NCBI GenBank assembly: GCA_023387935.1 | Contig: JAEWHG010000208.1 | Location: 1-12,378 of the forward strand | DNA: 12,378 bases | DNA from: Bacillota bacterium | Lineage (GTDB): Bacteria; Bacillota; Clostridia; Peptostreptococcales; Natronincolaceae | Direction: 5' to 3' | Shown here: one piece after another, positions 5,961 through 12,378 of the stretch | How the letters are laid out: every line of letters begins with the position of its first letter | How positions within the stretch are numbered: position 1 is the first letter of the stretch | Translations under genes and position numbers: made by a program | Notes under the pieces: model-generated | Told to the model about the DNA's origin: nothing | The model's input: only the letters and a program-made list of their open reading frames with translations | Database searches by the model: none

Positions 5961-6668
5961 ATGAACTGCAAAAACTTTCATTTATATGGGTCAGCGTATA
6001 TAGATAATGAAGTTTCATGTGAAGAAAAGTTAGAATTTGAAAATCATATTAATAATTGTGAATGTTGCAATATTAAATTTCAAAATCTAAAAATAGTTAT
6101 TGAAAGTATCAACGAGCTTGAAGAGGTGGATCTACCTATAAACTTTTCCAGCGAATTAAGAATAAAACTAGAAAATGAAAAGAGCAAAAAAATTAAAAAG
6201 TTTAATAAAAATAAAATGTTCAGCAATATTGCTGCAAGTATATTAATTTTCGTTGCTTCTTTTTCTTTAATAAATACCAATCTAATAAACAGTAATAAAA
6301 TGGAGCAATATAATGCTATAGAGGACAAACATGTATCTGAAAAAAATATTACATTCAAAATGGCTCCAGAAGAAGTCCACGAAGAATCTTCGGAACAATC
6401 GAAAGAAATAGAGAACGAAAAATCTGTTGATTCAAAGAGAATGACTCCAAAATCTATGGCTGCAAATGAAAAATTACCGCAAGAAAATACTAAAGAAAAT
6501 ACTAAAGAAGATACTGAAAATAGTATTGCACCTTCGAATTATGATGCAAATTCTTTAGAGAATGTGGATAACCAAAGAACTAATAACATAAGCTTAAAGA
6601 ACCTACTTGCTGGAGCAGCCATAGTTTTAGGTTTAGTAATATTAATTTATAATTTTTCTAAAAAATAA
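5961..6668 (+). CDS. Zinc-binding (ZAS) anti-sigma factor with two membrane segments
   Basis: The 235-residue protein follows the sigma gene by 13 bases with AGGGGAG as ribosome binding site. The N-terminal cytoplasmic domain carries the ZAS motif H29-x3-C33-x2-C36, preceded by the zf-HC2-type segment (YIDNEVSCEEKLEFENHI); C3 and C20 are extra cysteines. This domain should clamp the sigma factor. A lysine-rich stretch (74-86) precedes membrane segment 1 (about 88-108, NIAASILIFVASFSLI). About 105 hydrophilic, acidic residues follow, with an ENTK-ENTK-EDTE repeat (175-186). A second membrane segment lies at about 215-232 (LLAGAAIVLGLVILIYNF) with a KK tail. Typical ZAS anti-sigma factors have one membrane segment, so the second, C-terminal anchor is unusual; it would place both ends in the cytosol and make the acidic linker an external loop. 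Release could be by regulated proteolysis or redox at the zinc site; neither is shown. Confidence 0.88.
   Translation: MNCKNFHLYGSAYIDNEVSCEEKLEFENHINNCECCNIKFQNLKIVIESINELEEVDLPINFSSELRIKLENEKSKKIKKFNKNKMFSNIAASILIFVASFSLINTNLINSNKMEQYNAIEDKHVSEKNITFKMAPEEVHEESSEQSKEIENEKSVDSKRMTPKSMAANEKLPQENTKENTKEDTENSIAPSNYDANSLENVDNQRTNNISLKNLLAGAAIVLGLVILIYNFSKK
6483..6518 (+). repeat. 12-base tandem repeat coding ENTK in the anti-sigma linker
   Basis: GAAAATACTAAA occurs twice exactly (6483-6494, 6495-6506), followed by a third copy with two changes (GAAGATACTGAA, 6507-6518). It keeps frame, so copy-number changes would lengthen or shorten the extracytoplasmic linker without disrupting the protein. 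Confidence 0.7.
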
Positions 6669-6682
6669 ATATCTATAATTCT

Positions 6683-6719
6683 ACAACCTCACTAGTGCGC
6701 ATACTAAGGAGGTTGTTTT
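6683..6719 (+). terminator. Hairpin after the anti-sigma gene: terminator and/or Shine-Dalgarno-masking stem
   Basis: ACAACCTC (6683-6690) pairs with GAGGTTGT (6709-6716). An inner CTAGT/ACTaAG stem (one bulge) encloses a six-base loop, and TTTT follows, then ATT. It is placed correctly to end the sigma/anti-sigma operon, but the U-tract is short. The 3' arm also contains AAGGAGG (6706-6712), a consensus ribosome binding site for a GTG at 6723, so the same stem could hide a start site. Confidence 0.65.
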
Positions 6720-6722
6720 ATT

Positions 6723-6797
6723 GTGAATAGAACAAGGTTCTGGGGCACCTATATGCAATCTTTGATTGCATTAACGGGTCAAGTTTTTATTAATTGA
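6723..6797 (+). CDS. Candidate small ORF, 24 aa
   Basis: A GTG at 6723 lies 10 bases after a perfect AAGGAGG (6706-6712) and opens 24 codons to TGA at 6795-6797. The predicted peptide begins MNRTRFWGTYMQSL and ends GQVFIN: two N-terminal arginines, then a mostly hydrophobic/aromatic stretch, consistent with an amphipathic or membrane-associated helix. It would be the third gene after the sigma/anti-sigma pair or a leader ahead of polA. Against it: the site overlaps a terminator-like hairpin, two small inverted repeats lie within the frame, it uses several codons that are rare in this AT-rich context (AGG, GGC, ACC, ACG), and I recognise no family. Treat as a hypothesis. Confidence 0.3.
   Translation: MNRTRFWGTYMQSLIALTGQVFIN
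6753..6771 (+). repeat. 8-bp perfect hairpin upstream of polA
   Basis: ATGCAATC (6753-6760) and GATTGCAT (6764-6771) pair perfectly around a TTT loop. A smaller hairpin AGAAC-AAG-GTTCT lies at 6729-6741. No U-tract follows directly. The pair matches no riboswitch class I recognise. Confidence 0.5.
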
Positions 6798-6858
6798 TTT
6801 TACTAACTGCATAATAAATGCTAAAATATTAATAATATGTTAGGAGGGAATATTGCCC

Positions 6859-9555
6859 ATGGAAAAACGGATAATAATTATTGATGGAAATAGCTTGATA
6901 AATAGAGCTTTTTATGCTTTACCACCTTTAACAACGAAAGAGGGCCAGCACACCAACGCTATATACGGATTTGTAACTATGCTTCTTAAAATAATAGAAG
7001 ATTATAGCCCAAATTACATAGGGGTAGCTTTTGATAAAAAAGCACCAACTTTTAGACACAAAGAATTTACAGAATATAAAGCTGGTAGAAAAAAAATGCC
7101 TCCAGAATTAGCAGAGCAAATGGAGCCTTTAAAAGAAGTGTTGGATGCCTTTAACATATACCGAATTGAGCTAGAGGGCTTTGAGGCAGATGATTTGATC
7201 GGAACATTGGCAAAACACTGCGAAGGAAAAGATATTGAAAGTTTAATCGTAACTGGAGATAGAGATGCCCTGCAGTTAACATCTTCCATTACAAAGGTGC
7301 TTTTTACGAAAAAAGGCATATCGCAGCTAGAAATATATGATGATAAAAAAGTAATGGAGGATTATGAGGTTACTCCTACTCAGTTCATAGACTTAAAAGG
7401 ATTAATGGGTGATAAATCGGATAATATTCCGGGTGTTCCTGGAGTAGGGGAAAAAACTGCTATTAAGCTTTTGAAACAGTTTGAAACAATTGAGAATTTA
7501 ATACAGAATACTGAAGAAATTTCAGCAGATAAACTTAGGGAGAAGATCGAAGCGAATCGTGAGCAAGCAATTCTAAGCAAAAGATTAGCTACTATTGTAA
7601 CCAATGTTCCAGTAGATATTAGTCTAGAAGCTCTTGAGAAGAAAGACGTCAACTATGAAAAGCTAATAGATTTATTTAGAGCCTACGAGTTTAATAGCCT
7701 TATTCCTCGTATTAAGAAAAATATAGATAAAATGCAATCCGAAGGTGAAGAAACTGAAGTAAATTCAACTAGCATTAAAGAAAATATTTTTAATATAAAG
7801 GATATGACCACTCTTAAAGCAGCCTTAGAAGAAGTAAGAAATGAAGGACAGCTTGTTTTGAAAACAGTTACAGAGGAACATAATATTATAACAGATAAAA
7901 TTGTATCCTTAGCAATGACTACTACAGGAGAAAAACAATACTACATAGATTTTAAAGATTTTATAGAAGACGATCTTATTACCAGCCTTAAAGAAATTTT
8001 AGAGGATGAAACTATTAAAATCATAGGACATGATTTAAAAAAGGAAATTGTACATTTCTATCCTTATAATATAAATATTTCAAATCTGCATTTCGATACT
8101 ATGATCGGAGCGTATTTAATCGACGCTGCAAAGTCGAGCTACAGCTTAAAGGATTTGGCTCTTGAATATTTAGGAGAAGAAATTTTAGACGAGGAGAAAA
8201 TAGTAGGTAAGGGTAAAAAACAGATTTCATTATGGGAAGCTCCAGATGAAGAATTAAAAAAGTTACTTTGTGCATATGTTCAGGTTACTGCAAAACTTTC
8301 AAATACTATTAAAGAAAAGCTGGAAGACCTAGAGTTACACAAACTGTACTATGATGTAGAATTACCTTTAGTTGAAGTACTTGCTTCCATGGAATTTTTA
8401 GGAGTTAAAGTAGATAGGAATATGCTTTTAGCTTTAGAAATAGAATTTAAAGAAATAATAGATGAGCTAACTAGAGAAATTTATAATCTAGCGGGTACAG
8501 AATTCAATATTAACTCACCAAAGCAATTAGGTGAAGTGCTTTTTGAAAAATTAGGGCTACCACCTATGAAAAAAACCAAGACAGGTTATTCTACTAACGC
8601 AGATGTACTTGAAAAATTATACGATAAGCATGATATCATTCCTAAAATATCTGAGTATAGACAGGTTACAAAGCTAAAATCCACATATGTAGATGGACTT
8701 CTTAGTATTATAAATCCAATAACAAATCGTATTCACTCTAGCTTTAATCAAACAGTGACTACTACAGGTAGGATTTCAAGTACTGAACCTAATCTTCAAA
8801 ACATACCGATACGATTGGAAATGGGAAGAAGACTGAGAAAAGTTTTTGTTTCTGATGAGGGTTGTAGCTTTATTGATGCAGATTATTCTCAAATTGAACT
8901 TAGAGTTTTGGCACACATTGCAAAGGATGAGAATTTAATAGATGCATTTATTAAAAATCAGGATATACATAGTAGAACTGCATCGGAAATATTTGAAGTG
9001 CCAATGGATGAGGTTACATCTCTTATGAGAGGGGATGCAAAAGCAGTTAACTTTGGAATTGTTTATGGTATAAGCGATTTTGGGTTATCTCAAAACCTAA
9101 ATATACCAGTTCAAAAAGCAAAAAAATATATAGAAAGTTATTTTGAAAAATATCCTTCTATAAAGAAATACATGGATGATATTGTGGCAGAAGGAAAAGA
9201 AAAGGGTTACGTGTTGACATTACTCAATAGAAGGAGATATTTGCCAGAGCTTAAATCATCAAATTTTAATATCCGAAGCTTTGGAGAACGTATCGCAATG
9301 AACACGCCTATCCAAGGAAGTGCTGCAGATATCATTAAGGTAGCTATGGTTGAAGTATATAAGAGGCTAAAGGAAGGAAATTATAAAGCTAGATTAATAC
9401 TTCAGGTTCATGATGAGTTAATAATAGAGTGTCCAGAAGATGAGATCGAAACAGTAACAAATATTTTGCAGGATTCTATGGAAAATGCAATTGAAATGGA
9501 AATACCTTTAAAAGTGGATTTATCCTATGCGGATAACTGGTATGATGCAAAGTAA
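6859..9555 (+). CDS. polA: DNA polymerase I (5' nuclease active, proofreading domain degenerate)
   Basis: The 898-residue protein (from ATG 6859) has the full three-part layout of Pol I. The 5' nuclease (1 to about 290) shows IIIIDGNSLINRAF, EADDLIG, VTGDRDALQL and GDKSDNIPGVPGVGEKTA. The middle 3'-5' exonuclease fold (about 310-480) has lost its catalytic acids: the usual DTET is replaced by KTVT, and the later helix reads CAYVQVTAKL with no DxxxT-type aspartate, so proofreading should be absent as in Bacillus and Thermus enzymes. The polymerase shows motif A DYSQIELR (D675), motif B RGDAKAVNFGIVYG and motif C QVHDELIIE (D852). It removes primers and fills gaps in replication and repair. TTG 6853 is an alternative start (MPMEKR...) closer to the AGGAGGG site; ATG 6859 agrees better with family N-termini. 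coaE follows 11 bases after the stop. Confidence 0.97.
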   Translation: MEKRIIIIDGNSLINRAFYALPPLTTKEGQHTNAIYGFVTMLLKIIEDYSPNYIGVAFDKKAPTFRHKEFTEYKAGRKKMPPELAEQMEPLKEVLDAFNIYRIELEGFEADDLIGTLAKHCEGKDIESLIVTGDRDALQLTSSITKVLFTKKGISQLEIYDDKKVMEDYEVTPTQFIDLKGLMGDKSDNIPGVPGVGEKTAIKLLKQFETIENLIQNTEEISADKLREKIEANREQAILSKRLATIVTNVPVDISLEALEKKDVNYEKLIDLFRAYEFNSLIPRIKKNIDKMQSEGEETEVNSTSIKENIFNIKDMTTLKAALEEVRNEGQLVLKTVTEEHNIITDKIVSLAMTTTGEKQYYIDFKDFIEDDLITSLKEILEDETIKIIGHDLKKEIVHFYPYNINISNLHFDTMIGAYLIDAAKSSYSLKDLALEYLGEEILDEEKIVGKGKKQISLWEAPDEELKKLLCAYVQVTAKLSNTIKEKLEDLELHKLYYDVELPLVEVLASMEFLGVKVDRNMLLALEIEFKEIIDELTREIYNLAGTEFNINSPKQLGEVLFEKLGLPPMKKTKTGYSTNADVLEKLYDKHDIIPKISEYRQVTKLKSTYVDGLLSIINPITNRIHSSFNQTVTTTGRISSTEPNLQNIPIRLEMGRRLRKVFVSDEGCSFIDADYSQIELRVLAHIAKDENLIDAFIKNQDIHSRTASEIFEVPMDEVTSLMRGDAKAVNFGIVYGISDFGLSQNLNIPVQKAKKYIESYFEKYPSIKKYMDDIVAEGKEKGYVLTLLNRRRYLPELKSSNFNIRSFGERIAMNTPIQGSAADIIKVAMVEVYKRLKEGNYKARLILQVHDELIIECPEDEIETVTNILQDSMENAIEMEIPLKVDLSYADNWYDAK

Positions 9556-9566
9556 GGAGTGAGTTT

Positions 9567-10163
9567 ATGGTGCGAGTAATAGGGTTAACAGGTGGCATTG
9601 CTAGTGGTAAAAGCACAGCATCTAAGATGCTAATGGAACTAGGTGCCTTTATTATAGACGCGGATGAAGTTGCTCGGAAGGTTGTAGAAAAAGGTCAACC
9701 TGCTTTAGAAGAAATTAAGGAATTTTTTGGAGAAGAAATAATACTTGAAGATGGAAGCTTAAATCGGAAAAAGTTAGGGAATATTGTTTTCAACGATGAA
9801 TCTTTATTAAAAAAATTAAACCAGATTACTCACCCTTATATAAATAAAGAAATTATAGATGTGATAAATTGGTATAAAAAAACATATAATAATCGTGTTA
9901 TAATATTAGATGCGGCTTTATTGATTGAAATGAATTTAACCGATATAGTTGAAGAGGTGTGGCTTATTTCTGTGCCTAAGGATGTACAGCTTGCTCGCTT
10001 AGTGAAACGAGAAAATATAAGTATGGCTGATGCTGAAAAACGGATAGCTGCCCAAATGTCACTTGAGGATAAAAAACAATATGCCCACAGAATTATAGAT
10101 AATTCGAAGGATTTGGATTATCTAAAATTACAAATTGAAGAAAATTGGAATAGAGTAATTTAA
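9567..10163 (+). CDS. coaE: Dephospho-CoA kinase
   Basis: The 198-residue protein starts with VIGLTGGIASGKSTA, the P-loop of this family (GGIASGKS, residues 9-16). It continues with the substrate-binding IIDADEVARKVVEKG, the LNQITHPYI motif and the lid region (RLVKRENISMADAEKRIAAQMS). It phosphorylates the ribose 3' hydroxyl of dephospho-CoA with ATP, the last step of coenzyme A synthesis in the cytosol. The length is normal and all expected motifs are present. It is translationally close to polA: AAGGAG overlaps the polA stop, with the ATG 11 bases downstream. The polA-coaE pairing is common in Firmicutes and says operon organisation rather than shared function. No terminator follows before the transglycosylase gene. 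Confidence 0.96.
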   Translation: MVRVIGLTGGIASGKSTASKMLMELGAFIIDADEVARKVVEKGQPALEEIKEFFGEEIILEDGSLNRKKLGNIVFNDESLLKKLNQITHPYINKEIIDVINWYKKTYNNRVIILDAALLIEMNLTDIVEEVWLISVPKDVQLARLVKRENISMADAEKRIAAQMSLEDKKQYAHRIIDNSKDLDYLKLQIEENWNRVI

Positions 10164-10186
10164 AATACTTTGGGGTGATTGTTCGC

Positions 10187-10753
10187 ATGTTATTTTTTCG
10201 TAAAGGATGTTTAAGGTTTTTTGTATTTATTATACTACTGCTTATAATAGCAATTGGACTACAAAACATAGACTGGGTTCTAAGGACGATCTACCCACTG
10301 CGGTATTATGATCTAGTTGAGAAGTATGCTAATGAGTATGAAATAGATCCATACTTAATATTAGCCATAATAAAGAATGAAAGTAAATTTAATCCCAAAG
10401 CTGTATCTAGAAAGGATGCAAAAGGATTGATGCAGATTGCACCAGTTACAGGGCAATGGGCTTCGGAAAAGCTTAACATAGAAGATTATTCTGAGTATAT
10501 GCTTTTTAATCCGGATCTAAATATTAAAATAGGGACATGGTATTTAAATATTTTAAAAAATGAATTTGATTCAAACATTGAAGTGATGATAGCAGGATAT
10601 AATGCAGGGAATGGAAATGTTAAGAAGTGGTTAGAGAATCCTGAGTATAGTAAAGACGGCAAAACTTTAGAAGTGATTCCCTTTAATGAAACCAAGATTT
10701 ATCAAAAAAAAGTATTAAGAGATTATAAAATTTATAGTAAAATATATAAATAA
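10187..10753 (+). CDS. Membrane-anchored lytic transglycosylase (SLT domain, GH23)
   Basis: From ATG 10187 the protein has 188 residues; the GTG at 10175 lies inside the GGGGTGA ribosome binding site and is less likely. An N-terminal uncleaved anchor or signal (FFRKGCLRFFVFIILLLIIAIGL, about residues 3-25) is followed by a compact Slt domain. Marks are the catalytic glutamate E65 in LAIIKNESKFNPKAVS, the AKGLMQIAP motif, and IAGYNAGNGNVKKWL near the end. Such enzymes cleave the MurNAc-GlcNAc bond of peptidoglycan with formation of a 1,6-anhydro end, outside the cytoplasmic membrane. All motif residues are intact, so it should be active. It follows coaE by 23 bases and is probably co-transcribed with polA-coaE. 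Cell-wall role: turnover, or making holes for envelope complexes; the sequence does not say which. Confidence 0.93.
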   Translation: MLFFRKGCLRFFVFIILLLIIAIGLQNIDWVLRTIYPLRYYDLVEKYANEYEIDPYLILAIIKNESKFNPKAVSRKDAKGLMQIAPVTGQWASEKLNIEDYSEYMLFNPDLNIKIGTWYLNILKNEFDSNIEVMIAGYNAGNGNVKKWLENPEYSKDGKTLEVIPFNETKIYQKKVLRDYKIYSKIYK

Positions 10754-10777
10754 TATTGTGCTATTGCTATTAATTAG

Positions 10778-10791
10778 CTCTATCGTTAGAG
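10778..10791 (+). promoter_or_regulatory. Small hairpin touching the ribosome binding site of the lipoprotein gene
   Basis: CTCTA (10778-10782), loop TCGT, TAGAG (10787-10791) form a five-pair stem whose 3' arm overlaps the AGAGGGGG ribosome binding site (10788-10795) of the gene at 10802. The stem is weak, and an effect on translation is only a possibility. Confidence 0.3.
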
Positions 10792-10801
10792 GGGGATAAG
10801 A

Positions 10802-12378
10802 GTGAAAAATTTAAAATATATTAGCATTTTTCTTGTTGTTTTATTAATGATTACTTCCTGTAGCTCCGATATTAACATTGAAGAAGGCAGTGAATTAGCA
10901 GAGGAAAAGGTCATTGAACAAGTACCTGCTGATGGGGGTACATTAGTTTTGTCAACTACTAGATTCAAAACCTTAAATCCAATATTTAATAGGAATGAAG
11001 ACTTATTCCAAATACATCATTTAATATATGAAGGGTTGGTTACTTTTCAGGAAGATATGAGTATAAAGCCTCTATTAGCTGAAAAATGGGAATTTGTAAA
11101 TGACGAAAAAAGTATAGACTTTACAATTAGAGATGGCGTTTATTGGCATGATGGAGAAAAATTAACCTCAGATGATGTAATATTCACTTTCAACGCTATA
11201 AAAGGTAATATTAAAGGGATAAGTAGTACTTCAATATATAAGCAGTCTTTGCAGTATGTAACAAATATAGTTAAAATTGATGAAAAAAATATTAGGGTTA
11301 ATTTTTCTAAAAACATTGCAAATGGTTTAGAAATGATGACATTTCCTATTTTACCTTCTCATATTTTTGAAGGAAATAATGCTCAGCTTTTAGATCAAGA
11401 AGATTTTATCATTGTTGGGACAGGCCCATATAAATTATCTGAGTATGAGAATATGAGAAATATATCTTTAGTGCGCAATGATAATTACTGGGGAGAAGAA
11501 CCATATATAGAAGGAATATCTGTATTAGTTGTTCCAGATGAAGAAGCACAAATGTCTTTATTTGAAAATGGGGATATAGATTTTGTATATCCTAAAGTAG
11601 TTGATTGGGGTAAATATGTAGATGAAAAAACTACAAAATCCTATGAGTTTGTTACATCTAATTATGAGTTTGTAGGTATTAATTTTAGAGCAAGCATTTT
11701 ACAAGATGTAAATATTAGAAGAGCAATAGGGTATAGTATAGATCGCGAAAAAATTTCTAGCAATATTTATTTGGGGCATGGAACTGTATCAGACTTTCCT
11801 GTTATGCCAAACTCTTGGCTATATGATGATAGCAAAATTCGATTAGGGTATAATCCTAGTTTAGCAGAACAGCTTTTAGAACAGGCAGGATATACAATAA
11901 AACAAGATAAAGAGTTTAGAACAAATGAAAAGGGAGAAGTTCTAAAATTAAAATTAATTACTAATGCTAATAATTCATTAAGAGAGCAAACTGCTATTTT
12001 CATTCAAGAGGATTTAAAAAAATTAGGTATACAGGTAGATGTTAAGTTTTTAGAATGGGAAGAGTATGAAAAACAAATAAACTCAAAAGATTATGATTTA
12101 GTCCTTGGTGGATGGGAGCTATCTGATATCCCAGATATAACTGATTTACTCCATTCTTCTAAGGTAGGTAGCACCAATTTTATTGCTTACAGCAATGAAA
12201 ATGTAGATCTTCTTTTGAATTCATATTTGGAAACTTCCGACTTAACCGTTAAAGAGGAAAATTTTGGTGAACTAGAAGAACTATTTGTTACAGAACTACC
12301 CTATATTAGCTTGTTTTTTAGAAACGGCGCTGTACTAGTAAAGAACAAAATTAAAGGTGATATGAAGCCTCAAAGTTA
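10802..12378 (+). CDS. Family 5 extracellular solute-binding lipoprotein (oligopeptide/nickel type), 3' end outside window
   Basis: A GTG start with AGAGGGGG upstream opens 525 codons that run off the window without a stop; family members have about 500-600 residues, so only a short end is missing. The N-terminus is a lipoprotein signal: K2, K5, hydrophobic residues 7-17, and lipobox I-T-S-C with C20 as the lipidated cysteine. The SBP_bac_5 domain follows: GGTLVLSTTRFKTLNPIF, IYEGLVTF, PLLAEKWEFVNDEKSIDFTIRDGVYWHDGEKLTSDDV, then TGPYKLSEY, GYSIDREKI and a late FLEWEEYEKQINSKDYDLVLGGW. It should capture peptides or related solutes outside the membrane for an ABC importer. It follows the transglycosylase by 48 bases; no permease or ATPase gene is visible, but one could lie downstream. 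Ligand class cannot be read from the sequence. Confidence 0.92.
   Translation, partial: MKNLKYISIFLVVLLMITSCSSDINIEEGSELAEEKVIEQVPADGGTLVLSTTRFKTLNPIFNRNEDLFQIHHLIYEGLVTFQEDMSIKPLLAEKWEFVNDEKSIDFTIRDGVYWHDGEKLTSDDVIFTFNAIKGNIKGISSTSIYKQSLQYVTNIVKIDEKNIRVNFSKNIANGLEMMTFPILPSHIFEGNNAQLLDQEDFIIVGTGPYKLSEYENMRNISLVRNDNYWGEEPYIEGISVLVVPDEEAQMSLFENGDIDFVYPKVVDWGKYVDEKTTKSYEFVTSNYEFVGINFRASILQDVNIRRAIGYSIDREKISSNIYLGHGTVSDFPVMPNSWLYDDSKIRLGYNPSLAEQLLEQAGYTIKQDKEFRTNEKGEVLKLKLITNANNSLREQTAIFIQEDLKKLGIQVDVKFLEWEEYEKQINSKDYDLVLGGWELSDIPDITDLLHSSKVGSTNFIAYSNENVDLLLNSYLETSDLTVKEENFGELEELFVTELPYISLFFRNGAVLVKNKIKGDMKPQS

Noticed and set aside
6794..6838. sigma-A promoter for polA (TTGATT with TAAAAT or TAATAT)
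   Set aside because: The spacings are 22 bases or more, and no pair of boxes fits 16-18 bases. A promoter is likely somewhere here but cannot be placed.
7014..7652. Two minus-strand open frames inside polA
   Set aside because: They are antisense to conserved nuclease motifs and have no start signals.
1..12378. CRISPR arrays, insertion sequences, integrase sites or prophage genes
   Set aside because: No regularly spaced repeats, transposase or integrase motifs or target duplications were seen on either strand.

Overview
The window reads as a chromosomal piece of a low-GC, spore-former-type Firmicute, most likely an anaerobic clostridium of the Alkaliphilus/Peptostreptococcales kind. This is inferred from AT-rich codon use, strong AGGAGG-type ribosome binding sites, GTG/TTG starts, U-tract terminators, and the gene families DegS/DegU, DegV and polA-coaE-lytic transglycosylase. 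I see no phage, transposon, CRISPR array or toxin island; most of the window is housekeeping and regulation. No intergenic gap exceeds 300 bases.

Layout. (1) 1-324 is the C-terminal part of a CheW coupling protein. (2) 472-942 is a small secreted protein of unknown function, whose ribosome binding site lies in a predicted hairpin. (3) 943-1203 is a structured gap with three inverted repeats in a row, including a near-perfect 56-base hairpin and a classic terminator. (4) 1204-3937 carries degS, degU and a degV-family gene: a cytoplasmic two-component system followed by a fatty-acid-binding protein, closed by a terminator shared with the convergent lysR gene (3976-4887, minus). (5) 5032-5118 (minus) is a tRNA-Leu(CAA) with its own strong promoter and terminator. 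(6) 5372-6668 is an ECF sigma factor and its zinc-type anti-sigma factor, preceded by an ECF-type promoter (GGAAC-N16-CGTC) that suggests autoregulation. (7) 6669-6852 holds a hairpin and a candidate 24-codon small ORF. (8) 6859-10753 is polA, coaE and a membrane-anchored lytic transglycosylase, all co-directional and tightly spaced. (9) 10802 to the window end is an oligopeptide-binding-type (family 5) lipoprotein cut off by the window edge.

How they work together. DegS/DegU is a cytosolic signal relay whose output genes are not in the window. The sigma/anti-sigma pair looks like an envelope-stress module: a cytoplasmic zinc-binding domain holds sigma, and two membrane segments flank an acidic, repeat-bearing external stretch. 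polA and coaE are repair/replication and CoA synthesis genes; the transglycosylase cuts peptidoglycan.

No wholly new system is evident. The items most worth checking are the ECF autoregulatory promoter with its unusual anti-sigma, the hairpin cluster at 950-1096, and the small ORF at 6723-6797 whose Shine-Dalgarno sequence is buried in a hairpin.
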